Assembly: GCA_902495985.1 (NCBI GenBank)
Contig: CABUZF010000087.1
Location: 1 to 5,829, forward strand
DNA: 5,829 nt
From: an uncultured Collinsella sp.
Lineage (GTDB): Bacteria; Actinomycetota; Coriobacteriia; Coriobacteriales; Coriobacteriaceae
Direction: 5' to 3'
Numbering within the stretch: the first letter of the stretch is position 1; the number at the start of each line of letters is the position of its first letter. Positions 1 to 5,364 of this stretch are shown in pieces. The position numbers and the translations under genes were made by a program. The notes below the pieces were generated by a model. It had not been told where the DNA came from. It saw nothing but the letters and a program-made list of their open reading frames with translations, and did not search any database.

Positions 1-259
1 CAATGCCGTTGAGCCCCCACATAAAGTCGAGGTGCCAGTAACTGCGGCGAAACTCGCCATCGGTAATCACCTGCAGGCCAGCGGACTTTTGCTTGTCCAC
101 CAGGTCGCGAATGGCCTCATCCTCGACGGCCTTAAGGCCGGCGGCGTCGAGTGTGCCCGCAGCATAGGCGACACGGGCGTCCTTTACGGCCTGTGGACGA
201 AGAAAGCTGCCGACGATATCGGCGCGAAACGGCGCGTTCAGCGTGGTTAAAGCACTCAT
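1..259 (-). CDS. MetE/YxjG-like cobalamin-independent methionine synthase family protein (5' part, cut by window edge)
   Basis: Only the first 86 codons are visible; the gene continues beyond base 1. The start is ATG at 259-257, preceded by GGGAGA (270-265) with 5 nt spacing. The peptide opens with FRADIVGSFLRP (residues 11-22) and has an acidic helix followed by VITDGEFRRSYWHLDF (64-79). Both are typical of the short YxjG/YxjH-type proteins that carry only the catalytic (C-terminal) half of MetE. That family is associated with transfer of a methyl group to homocysteine or a related thiol to make methionine, using a zinc site whose ligands lie downstream and cannot be checked here. It is a cytosolic enzyme. 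The upstream gene is a LysR regulator on the same strand, and the 155-nt gap carries a candidate LysR operator, so regulated expression is likely. The exact methyl donor is unknown for many family members. Family assignment is confident; the specific reaction is inference. Confidence 0.85.
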   Translation of the reverse strand, partial: MSALTTLNAPFRADIVGSFLRPQAVKDARVAYAAGTLDAAGLKAVEDEAIRDLVDKQKSAGLQVITDGEFRRSYWHLDFMWGLNGI

Positions 260-297
260 AGATATCTCCCTTTGCATTGGTTGCTTTACTGGGACAG

Positions 298-325
298 AGT
301 ATGAGCGCTCATATGGCCATCGCAA
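298..325 (-). promoter_or_regulatory. Candidate promoter of the MetE-like gene
   Basis: On the minus strand TTGCGA (325-320) and CATACT (303-298) are separated by 16 nt, a fair match to a housekeeping promoter. Transcription would begin near 291, giving an untranslated leader of about 30 nt. This start would place the LysR-type inverted repeat (centre 357) at about -66, the usual position for a LysR activator. Other AT-rich hexamers upstream, such as TATAAA (339-334), are possible alternatives, so the call is tentative. Confidence 0.35.
300..313. promoter_or_regulatory. 14-bp perfect palindrome overlapping the candidate promoter
   Basis: TATGAGCGCTCATA is a perfect 14-bp palindrome with no spacer. 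It overlaps the candidate -10 element of the MetE-like gene, a position where a bound dimeric protein would block RNA polymerase. It could be a repressor operator or the promoter-proximal contact site of the LysR protein, but it lacks the T-N11-A shape of the upstream repeat. The palindrome is seen directly; its role is inference. Confidence 0.35.
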
Positions 326-345
326 AATATACGTTTATAACAGTT

Positions 346-368
346 TGATATAGATGCTTCCTATATCA
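346..368. promoter_or_regulatory. Candidate LysR operator (TATAG-N7-CTATA box)
   Basis: The arms TGATATAG (346-353) and CTATATCA (361-368) form a perfect 8-bp inverted repeat around a 7-nt spacer. It contains the classic LysR T-N11-A arrangement (T351, A363). The core TATAG-N7-CTATA has the same outer arms as the MET box I recall for the streptococcal LysR regulator MtaR/MetR (TATAGTTTNAAACTATA). It lies between a LysR gene and a MetE-like gene. A direct repeat CAGTTTG occurs at 341-347 and 367-373, 26 bp apart, framing the site. The structure is plain in the sequence; the pairing with this particular regulator is inference. Confidence 0.6.
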
Positions 369-414
369 GTTTGGACTGCCATAAAGAGATTTGACCCGTG
401 CAGAATGCAGCAGT

Positions 415-1311
415 CTATATGTGCTGACGAATCACGTCGATATAGGCTTGGCCGTAGCGCGTAAGCGTCGTGTTCTTGCGCGTGATGATGCCGATCTCCA
501 TGTACTCGTCTACATCGAGCGGAATCGAGATGATGCCGGGCCCGTTGAGCTCGTGACTGATCACGCCTGAGCATACCGTGTAGCCGTTGAGGCCCATGAC
601 CAGGTTGAACAACGTCGCACGGTCACGCACGCGGATATTCTTGCGGCGCTCAAAGGTCGAGGTCAGCTCCTCAGAATAGTAGAACGAGTTATAGCTGCCC
701 TGCTCATAGGACAAAAACGGGTAGTCTTCCAAGTCCTCGAGCGTCACGCTGGAGCGGCCAGCCAGCGGATGGTCTGCACACACAAAGACGTGTGGCGTGG
801 CGCAGAAGAGCCCTTCGAACACGAGCTCGTTGGCCGCCAGCATGCGCTCGATGACCTCGCGATTGTGCTCCGACAGATACAGGATGCCGAGCTCGCTTTT
901 CATGTGCGCGACGTCCTCGATAATCTCGTGGGTTTGCTCCTCGCGCAGGGTAAAGTCGTAACGCGCGGCATCGAACTCGCGAATCACGTCAACAAACGCG
1001 TTAACGGCAAAGGAATAATGCTGGCAGCTCACACTAAAGTGCGGCACCTGCTCGGATGCGCCCTTGTACTTGCCCTCGAGCAGGTCGGCCTGGTCGAGTA
1101 CCTGGCGCGCATAGCCCAAGAAGGTCTCACCTTCCTCGGACACAACGACGCCCTTGTTAGTGCGCTCAAAGATGTGCACGCCCATCTCGTTTTCGAGATC
1201 GCGAATCGATGCGGTAATCGAAGGCTGCGACACAAAGAGCCGGCGCGAGGCCTCGGTGATGCTGCCGCATTCGGCAACTTTGACGACATATCTGAGCTGC
1301 TGGAGCTTCAT
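415..1311 (-). CDS. LysR-family transcriptional regulator
   Basis: This 298-residue protein has the usual LysR length and plan. A winged helix-turn-helix occupies about residues 1-60, with helix ITEASRRL (18-25) and recognition helix starting at SQPSITASIRDLE (28-40). A linker helix (about 61-84) is followed by a two-lobed effector-binding domain (about 90-298). No signal peptide or membrane segment is visible, so it acts in the cytosol as a DNA-binding oligomer. The ATG at 1311 is preceded by AGGGAGG with good spacing. The gene starts 10 nt after the HAD phosphatase stop and is probably co-transcribed with it. The next gene downstream is MetE-like and is preceded by a TATAG-N7-CTATA repeat, so a role in sulfur amino acid control, like MtaR or CmbR, is plausible. 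The effector cannot be read from the sequence. Family certain, target inferred. Confidence 0.93.
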   Translation of the reverse strand: MKLQQLRYVVKVAECGSITEASRRLFVSQPSITASIRDLENEMGVHIFERTNKGVVVSEEGETFLGYARQVLDQADLLEGKYKGASEQVPHFSVSCQHYSFAVNAFVDVIREFDAARYDFTLREEQTHEIIEDVAHMKSELGILYLSEHNREVIERMLAANELVFEGLFCATPHVFVCADHPLAGRSSVTLEDLEDYPFLSYEQGSYNSFYYSEELTSTFERRKNIRVRDRATLFNLVMGLNGYTVCSGVISHELNGPGIISIPLDVDEYMEIGIITRKNTTLTRYGQAYIDVIRQHI

Positions 1312-1321
1312 GATGGCCTCC

Positions 1322-2230
1322 CTAGACGTTCATGACGTCGAAACCCGTCGCATCCATCTGACGCATAAACGGCGGCATCTCCCCCGTCGCGGCGCAGGCG
1401 GCAATCTGATGCAGAGCCCCGGCAACCGCATCGTCTGTCGCAGCGCCGATATGCCAGCGCGCGGCAGCCGTGACAGCCTCGTTGGCATTGGCGACTGCAA
1501 CGGAGTTGGGAACAGCATCGATCATGGGCAGGTCGTTATCGGAATCGCCAAATACGGCCACCTCGTCGGGCGTCAGGTCCAAAGCGCGCGCCAGCTCCAG
1601 CGCAGCGCAACCCTTGTCCCAACCTGCTGGAAGAATGTCGAGCAGGCGCACTCGGTTGTTGGGAAACACAAGCGAGAGCTCCGGCACCTCGGCGGCAATG
1701 TGCTCGCGCAGCTCAGTGAGCTCTTCGCGCGAGCGGGCGCTCCAGATATTCGCCTTGTATACCGGGGCATCATCGACAACAGGACGGCACGGGGCCTCTT
1801 CGCCCTTGAGCCACGCGTTGCCGCCCGACTCCATGGCGCGGCGCACGCGCTCGGGATCGCTCGTCACGCAATAGGCATCGTTGTCCCAAAAATCATCACC
1901 CAAGCTGTAGACCTTCAGATACGTATCATCGGTCTCTTGCTCCAAGTAGTCAGCCAAGCGCATAAGGGCGGCGTTGTCGGTCGCATGCGAGGCTACCGCC
2001 TCACCGTCCACAAACATGACCTGGCCGTTGCAGAACGCGCCGGTCGAGAAGCACTCGACGCAATTGCGGAACATCCAGCCCATCGCGGACGGCTGACGGC
2101 CCGAAACCGGACCAAAGTGCAGACCCGCCGCCTGCATGGCATGAATGCCCTCGATGGCGTAGTCGCTGGCGCCGTCATGCCCGGCTGGAATCAGCGTATC
2201 GTCCATATCGGTCAGCACAAGTTTAATCAT
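1322..2230 (-). CDS. Cof-type HAD-IIB family phosphatase
   Basis: The 302-residue protein carries all four haloacid dehalogenase motifs. Motif I is DMDDT (residues 8-12, nucleophile D8 and acid/base D10). Motif II is the serine of VSGR (S43). Motif III is the lysine of GWDKG (K206). Motif IV is GDSDND (228-233), which holds magnesium. The insert between motifs II and III is long enough for a C2B cap, placing it in the Cof/YbiV group of cytosolic sugar-phosphate or cofactor-phosphate hydrolases. The substrate cannot be predicted from sequence alone. The ATG at 2230 has only a weak GGGG site just upstream. The gene is divergent from the thiamine operon and is followed after 10 nt by the LysR gene. 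Some Cof-type phosphatases act on thiamine precursors or on PLP, so a link to the neighbouring thi operon is possible but unsupported. The C-terminal stretch after about residue 270 has no recognised motif. Confidence 0.92.
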   Translation of the reverse strand: MIKLVLTDMDDTLIPAGHDGASDYAIEGIHAMQAAGLHFGPVSGRQPSAMGWMFRNCVECFSTGAFCNGQVMFVDGEAVASHATDNAALMRLADYLEQETDDTYLKVYSLGDDFWDNDAYCVTSDPERVRRAMESGGNAWLKGEEAPCRPVVDDAPVYKANIWSARSREELTELREHIAAEVPELSLVFPNNRVRLLDILPAGWDKGCAALELARALDLTPDEVAVFGDSDNDLPMIDAVPNSVAVANANEAVTAAARWHIGAATDDAVAGALHQIAACAATGEMPPFMRQMDATGFDVMNV

Positions 2231-2257
2231 AAGGCCCCATTCGTATCGGTCCTACCT

Positions 2258-2263
2258 ATTGTA
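2258..2263 (-). promoter_or_regulatory. Candidate -10 element for the HAD-LysR transcript
   Basis: TACAAT on the minus strand matches five of six consensus bases and would start transcription about 20 nt before the HAD start codon. No convincing -35 hexamer is found 16-18 nt upstream; that position falls in the left half of the inverted repeat at 2267-2301. Tentative. Confidence 0.3.
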
Positions 2264-2266
2264 ACG

Positions 2267-2301
2267 ACCTGCCAAAATAAACCTGTCCCTTTTTGGCAGG
2301 T
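2267..2301. repeat. Perfect 11-bp inverted repeat, REP-like, between divergent genes
   Basis: ACCTGCCAAAA (2267-2277) and TTTTGGCAGGT (2291-2301) are exact reverse complements around a 13-nt spacer. The spacer and inner arms include AAAATAAACCTGTCCC. From memory this resembles a GGGACAGGTTTATTTT motif seen in dispersed REP-like repeats near RAYT (IS200-like) transposases. It lies between the two candidate divergent -10 elements and covers the expected -35 region of each, so it could instead be a shared operator. Read on either strand the stem ends in a T-rich arm, so weak terminator activity is also possible. The repeat is certain, the role open. Confidence 0.6.
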
Positions 2302-2305
2302 GCGC

Positions 2306-2311
2306 TAGTAT
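2306..2311 (+). promoter_or_regulatory. Candidate -10 element of the thiamine operon
   Basis: TAGTAT (or the shifted TATAGG at 2309-2314) lies just upstream of the riboswitch. Transcription from about 2318 would include the whole aptamer with a short 5' tail, which is the usual arrangement. No good -35 is seen: the position 17 nt upstream reads CTGTCC inside the palindrome. Assigned mainly by position. Confidence 0.3.
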
Positions 2312-2326
2312 AGGGAACAACAGATT

Positions 2327-2420
2327 CGATGCGGGAGTGCCGGCGGTGCAAACCACAAGGCTGAGAGGGCATGGGGCCCAATCCTTTGAACCTGTCAGTT
2401 AATGCTGGCGTAGGGAGCAT
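2327..2420 (+). promoter_or_regulatory. TPP riboswitch (THI element)
   Basis: The region contains the conserved thi-box blocks in order. GGGAGTGCC starts P2/P3 (2333-2341), GGCTGAGA is the HMP-binding loop (2359-2366), CCTTTGAACCTG follows (2383-2394), and TTAATGCTGGCGTAGGGA forms the pyrophosphate side (2399-2416). P1 can form from ATGC (2329-2332) with GCAT (2417-2420). P2 is GGGA (2333-2336) with TCCT (2382-2385), including one G-T wobble, and GCC/GGC close the next stem. An extra small hairpin, GGGC/GCCC (2367-2370 with 2376-2379), sits in the variable arm. The aptamer binds thiamine pyrophosphate made by the pathway it controls. A terminator follows 12 nt later, so TPP binding is expected to end transcription before thiM. 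Identification rests on the conserved blocks and on the thiamine genes downstream. Confidence 0.95.
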
Positions 2421-2432
2421 GCCGCCTTTACA

Positions 2433-2462
2433 GGGGCGCTGTCTATGCACAGCGCCCCTTTT
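2433..2462 (+). terminator. Intrinsic terminator of the TPP riboswitch
   Basis: GGGGCGCTGT (2433-2442) pairs perfectly with ACAGCGCCCC (2449-2458), leaving a 6-nt loop, and is followed by TTTT (2459-2462). The 10-bp GC-rich stem sits between the aptamer and the thiM ribosome binding site, as expected for transcription attenuation. The U tract is short (TTTTCT). The loop ATGC (2445-2448) repeats the 5' strand of aptamer helix P1, so it could compete for the GCAT strand (2417-2420). That gives only 4-5 bp, and no stronger antiterminator was found by eye. Confidence 0.9.
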
Positions 2463-2469
2463 CTATGCC

Positions 2470-2487
2470 AGGGAGGCATGTGCAGTG
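2470..2487 (+). promoter_or_regulatory. thiM: Ribosome binding site and GTG start of thiM
   Basis: AGGGAGG (2470-2476) is followed by 8 nt and then GTG (2485-2487). This spacing selects the GTG over the in-frame ATG at 2515, which has no good site. The ATG at 2478 is out of frame, stops after four codons (TGA at 2490-2492), and is only 1 nt from the Shine-Dalgarno, so it is unlikely to be used. Confidence 0.8.
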
Positions 2488-3324
2488 ATTGATTCGGAAC
2501 AGCTTAAGCAGCATATGGTCAAGGCCGTGGAGGAGATTCGCGCCACCAATCCGATGGCCGGCTCCATCACCAACACGGTGACGATCGACTTTGTCGCCAA
2601 CGCACAGCTCGCCGTGGGCGGATCGGCCGCCATGGTCTATCTGCCCGACGAAGGCGAGGCACTCGTTGCCGGCGGCGGCGCCATCTATCTCAATATGGGC
2701 ACGCTCTTCCCCATCTACGAGCAGACGATTCCCCGAGCGGCCAAGGCGGCACACGACGCCGGCAAGCCCTGGGTGCTCGATCCGGTGGGCCTGGGCATCG
2801 GTAGCCTGCGCACCCAGCTGGTAAACGAGCTCAAGCAGTACAAGCCCGCCATCGTGCGCGGCAATGCCTCCGAGATCATTGCGCTCGCCGGCCTGTGGGG
2901 TCTTGAGGGCGAGGCGGCCGATCTGAGCCGCGTACGCGGCGTCGATACCACCGACACGGTCGACGCCGCCCGCGATGCCGCCGTGGCGCTCGCCCGCTAC
3001 ACCGGCGGCGCCGTGGTCGTCTCGGGCGAAGTCGACCTGATTACCGACGGCACGACCGTGGCCAAGTCCCACGGCGGCAGCCCGCTCATGTCCAAGATCA
3101 CCGGCTGCGGCTGCTCGCAGGGCGGCGTGCTGGCCGTGTACGCCTGCGCCGCCGACCCGTTTACGGCAGCCGTCTGCGGCACCGCCGTCTACAACGTTGC
3201 CGGCACGCGTGCCGCCGCCGTCGCCGATGCCCCGGCAAGCTTTAAGGTCGCCTTTATCGACGAGCTCTACCGCGCGACCGCCCAGGACATCGCCGATAAC
3301 CGACTCGAGCTCGAGGAGGCATAA
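2485..3324 (+). CDS. thiM: Hydroxyethylthiazole kinase
   Basis: ThiM phosphorylates 4-methyl-5-(2-hydroxyethyl)thiazole with ATP (EC 2.7.1.50), the salvage route to the thiazole half of thiamine, in the cytosol. From the GTG start the protein has 279 residues, normal for the family (about 260-280). Family signatures are clear: TNTVTIDFVANAQLAVGGSAAM (29-50), VLDPVGLGIG (97-106), IVRGNASEI (123-131), VVVSGEVDLITDG (177-189), and the anion-hole/catalytic block KITGCGCSQGG (204-214) including the conserved cysteine. The TPP riboswitch and its terminator lie directly upstream. The next gene starts 3 nt after the stop, and its ribosome binding site GAGGAGG (3313-3319) is inside the last thiM codons. 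This is the first gene of a thiM/thiamine-binding protein/thiE operon. The last few residues are acidic and variable. Confidence 0.96.
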   Translation: MIDSEQLKQHMVKAVEEIRATNPMAGSITNTVTIDFVANAQLAVGGSAAMVYLPDEGEALVAGGGAIYLNMGTLFPIYEQTIPRAAKAAHDAGKPWVLDPVGLGIGSLRTQLVNELKQYKPAIVRGNASEIIALAGLWGLEGEAADLSRVRGVDTTDTVDAARDAAVALARYTGGAVVVSGEVDLITDGTTVAKSHGGSPLMSKITGCGCSQGGVLAVYACAADPFTAAVCGTAVYNVAGTRAAAVADAPASFKVAFIDELYRATAQDIADNRLELEEA

Positions 3325-3327
3325 GCC

Positions 3328-3669
3328 ATGTCCGAGCCCACAACCAATACCGGCATGAACACACTCGTCGCCGTGGCCATCGCCCCATGCGGCACCGGCG
3401 ATGAGCTGTCCGCCGAGGTCGCCGAGGTCGTGCGCGTCATTCGCGAGAGCGGCCTTCCCAACCGCACCACCTCGATGTTCACCGAAATCGAGGGCGACTG
3501 GGACGAGGTCATGCAGGTCGTGCGCGACGCAACCTTTGTGTTGGCGAACAAAGGCATCCGCACCGAAGTCGTGCTCAAAGCCGATATTCGGCCCGGATTT
3601 ACTGACACCATGACCGGCAAGCTCGAGCGCATGGAAGCGCAGATCAAAAAGCAGGAGGAAGCACGATGA
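3328..3669 (+). CDS. MTH1187/YkoF-type thiamine-binding-fold protein
   Basis: This 113-residue protein belongs to the small MTH1187/DUF77 (thiamine-binding protein) family. Typical features are a first strand VAVAIAPCGTGDELSAEV (14-31), the block RTTSMFTEIEGDWDEVMQVV (46-65), and a final strand ending in LKADIRPG (83-90). The family has a ferredoxin-like fold and forms oligomers; the two-domain relative YkoF binds thiamine or HMP. No signal peptide is present, so it is cytosolic and not an ABC transporter solute-binding protein. The stop codon overlaps the thiE start (ATGA at 3666-3669), and thiM ends 3 nt upstream, so translation is coupled to both. Its exact job is not established. A carrier or sensor for thiamine or its precursors is the reasonable inference. 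The tail after residue 96 is a charged helix (MTGKLERMEAQIKKQEEAR). Confidence 0.85.
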   Translation: MSEPTTNTGMNTLVAVAIAPCGTGDELSAEVAEVVRVIRESGLPNRTTSMFTEIEGDWDEVMQVVRDATFVLANKGIRTEVVLKADIRPGFTDTMTGKLERMEAQIKKQEEAR

Positions 3670-4367
3670 GCATCCGCGACAACCTTGATATCTCGGCCTA
3701 TCTGGTACTCGGCCCCGAAAACACGCTGGGGCGTCCCGTGGGCGATGTGGTGGCCCAGGCGCTCGACGCCGGCTTTACCTGCATCCAGGTGCGCTCCAAG
3801 GTGGCAAGCGCCCGCGAGATCATCGCGCTGACCGGCGACGCCGCACAGGCAATCGCGCAGGCCGGCAAGACCGGTCAGGTCGCCCTGCTCATCGACGACC
3901 GCCTGGACTGCGTGCTTGCTGCACGCGAGCAGGGCATTGCCGTCGACGGCGTGCATGTGGGTCAGAGCGACATTCCCGTCGAGGTCTGCCGCAAGCTGCT
4001 GGGCCCCGACGCCATCGTGGGTCTTTCGGCCCGTTGCGAGGAAATGCTCGAGTACGTCAAGACCGCCGACATGAGCCTGGTCGATTACCTGGGCATCGGC
4101 CCACTCCACGAGACCGAGACCAAGCGCGACTGCGGACGCGCGGCCGACGGCTCTATCATCACCAAGAGCTTTGAGGACCTGGCCGCACTCCACGCGGCAA
4201 GCCCCGTGCCCATCGTGGTGGGCGGCGGCGTCAAGACGGCCGACTTGCCGCAGCTTAAGGCAACCGGCGTCGATGGCTTCTTTGTGGTGAGCGCCGTCTG
4301 CAGTGCCGACGACCCCCACGCCGCAGCCAAGGAGCTCGTCGACACCTGGCAGCAAGCAGAGGCATAA
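3666..4367 (+). CDS. thiE: Thiamine phosphate synthase
   Basis: ThiE joins HMP pyrophosphate with thiazole phosphate to give thiamine phosphate and pyrophosphate (EC 2.5.1.3) on a cytosolic TIM barrel. The 233-residue protein has the full set of active-site blocks: QVRSK (41-45), LLIDDR (74-79), GVHVGQSDIP (95-104) with the magnesium-binding aspartate D102, GLSA (119-122), YLGIGPLHETETK (141-153) holding the phosphate-binding threonines and lysine, PIVVGGGV (182-189), and FFVVSAV (205-211). In the second block most homologues have Asn-Asp where this protein has Asp-Asp (D77-D78). AGGAGG (3653-3658) lies 7 nt before the ATG, which overlaps the previous stop codon. This is the last gene of the operon. 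A long hairpin follows 38 nt after the stop. ThiE uses the product of ThiM, so the two act in sequence; ThiD, needed for HMP-PP, is not in the window. Confidence 0.96.
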   Translation: MSIRDNLDISAYLVLGPENTLGRPVGDVVAQALDAGFTCIQVRSKVASAREIIALTGDAAQAIAQAGKTGQVALLIDDRLDCVLAAREQGIAVDGVHVGQSDIPVEVCRKLLGPDAIVGLSARCEEMLEYVKTADMSLVDYLGIGPLHETETKRDCGRAADGSIITKSFEDLAALHAASPVPIVVGGGVKTADLPQLKATGVDGFFVVSAVCSADDPHAAAKELVDTWQQAEA

Positions 4368-4405
4368 GCCGAGCAGCTGATCCGCAGCCTCACATCTTTA
4401 GCAAT

Positions 4406-4451
4406 GGAAAGCGCATCCCAGTTTGGACCTCCATTCTGGGATGCGCTTTCC
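4406..4451. terminator. Long perfect hairpin between convergent genes, likely bidirectional terminator
   Basis: GGAAAGCGCATCCCAG (4406-4421) and CTGGGATGCGCTTTCC (4436-4451) pair over 16 bp without a mismatch. The 14-nt loop can add TGG/CCA (4424-4426 with 4431-4433). The hairpin lies 38 nt after the thiE stop and 22 nt after the patatin stop, where both transcripts should end. The outer AAA/TTT pairs give each strand a short T run inside the 3' arm, but there is no extended U tract beyond the stem, so termination may be weak or assisted. It could also be a dispersed repeat unit. Confidence 0.7.
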
Positions 4452-4473
4452 GCCGAGGCCACGGCAGCTTGCT

Positions 4474-5343
4474 CTACCCCGCCAGATACGCTTCCAACGC
4501 CGGCAAGGTCGCCTCCGCATCTCGACGACCGATCTGATAGATGCGCTCGAGCTCATCCGGTTCACGGCACAGCGACGGTACCTTCACCGATTCGCTCGGC
4601 CGCACCACAAAGACCTCGCCGGCAGCCTCGCGACGTGCTAAGTCATCGAGCGTGGCATTGTAGACCTCATGCCGATGCTCAAGCGCTGCGACAAACTCCG
4701 GGTAGTGACGGAACACGCGCCGCAGCATGGGCATCACGCTGTTGGGCTGCTTCACAAAGCCCGCCGGCTGCGTGAGTACCACGATATTGCGGTCGTACCC
4801 CTGTGCAAACAGCCAAGCACTGGGAATTGAATCAGCCACGCCACCATCCAGATACTTATGTCCGTCAATAGCAACGGGACGCGTCGCCACAGGAATAGCC
4901 GACGACGCCCGGATCCACTCGATATCGCGCTCATCGCCATAAGGCAGGTCGTGATAGACGGCCTTGCCCGTCTCGATATCGGTACACACGCACGTAAACC
5001 GCATGGGGCAGGCGCGATATGCCTCCAAGTCGATGGGATCGCGCTCGATGGGCACCTCATGATAGGCAAAATCGGCATTGAACATGTCGCCAGTCCGCAG
5101 CCAGCTGGTCACGCTCGCATAGCGCTTGTCGGCGCAATAGGCCTTGTTGTAGCGAATGGCGCGCCCAATCTGCCGCGATTTAAAGTTGTAGCCAAACGCC
5201 GCGCCCGCCGAGACACCCACCATATGGTCGCAGGTCAAACCGTGCTCCATCCAAACGTCGAGCACGCCCGCCGTATACATACCGCGGTAGCCGCCTCCCT
5301 CGAGCGCCAGCCCCACCGTGCGCGTCATATTTGACTGTGCCAT
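4474..5343 (-). CDS. Patatin-like phospholipase family protein (YjjU type)
   Basis: Patatin-like proteins are serine hydrolases with a Ser-Asp dyad that usually cleave acyl esters of lipids. This 289-residue protein has the oxyanion-hole motif GGGYRG (16-21), the nucleophile elbow GVSAG (43-47, Ser45), and the catalytic aspartate in DGG (166-168). It also has TDIETGKAVY (121-130) and ASSAIP (146-151), typical of the bacterial YjjU/RssA branch, with a C-terminal region (about 200-289) like that of YjjU. No signal peptide or transmembrane helix is visible, so a cytosolic or peripheral membrane location is expected. The ATG at 5343 follows GGAG with 8 nt spacing; the ATG at residue 6 is a weaker alternative start. 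The gene stands alone, convergent to thiE, and no neighbour indicates its lipid substrate. Catalytic residues are intact, so an active enzyme is likely. Confidence 0.92.
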   Translation of the reverse strand: MAQSNMTRTVGLALEGGGYRGMYTAGVLDVWMEHGLTCDHMVGVSAGAAFGYNFKSRQIGRAIRYNKAYCADKRYASVTSWLRTGDMFNADFAYHEVPIERDPIDLEAYRACPMRFTCVCTDIETGKAVYHDLPYGDERDIEWIRASSAIPVATRPVAIDGHKYLDGGVADSIPSAWLFAQGYDRNIVVLTQPAGFVKQPNSVMPMLRRVFRHYPEFVAALEHRHEVYNATLDDLARREAAGEVFVVRPSESVKVPSLCREPDELERIYQIGRRDAEATLPALEAYLAG

Positions 5344-5364
5344 GCGACCATCTCCGTTCCTGCG

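Noticed and set aside
374..415. GACTGC (374-379) and GCAGTC (410-415) inverted repeat just after the LysR stop as a terminator
   Set aside because: The stem is 6 bp with a 30-nt loop and no U tract on the minus strand, so it is too weak to call.
1154..2308. Long plus-strand open frame of 384 codons opposite the HAD and LysR genes
   Set aside because: It is antisense to two well-supported genes, has no recognisable domain, and reflects GC-rich codon use on the other strand.
2371..2484. Extension of thiM upstream to the in-frame ATG at 2371
   Set aside because: This start lies inside the riboswitch aptamer and its extra 38 residues would run through the terminator hairpin; the GTG at 2485 has a strong ribosome binding site and gives the normal family length.
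2478..2492. Four-codon leader frame ATG TGC AGT GAT TGA overlapping the thiM start
   Set aside because: The ATG is only 1 nt from the Shine-Dalgarno sequence, too close for initiation; the overlap is probably accidental.
3267..4355. Long minus-strand open frame of 362 codons opposite thiE and the thiamine-binding protein gene
   Set aside because: It is antisense to thiE and its neighbour, both of which have clear motifs, ribosome binding sites and operon spacing; no domain is recognisable in the antisense product.
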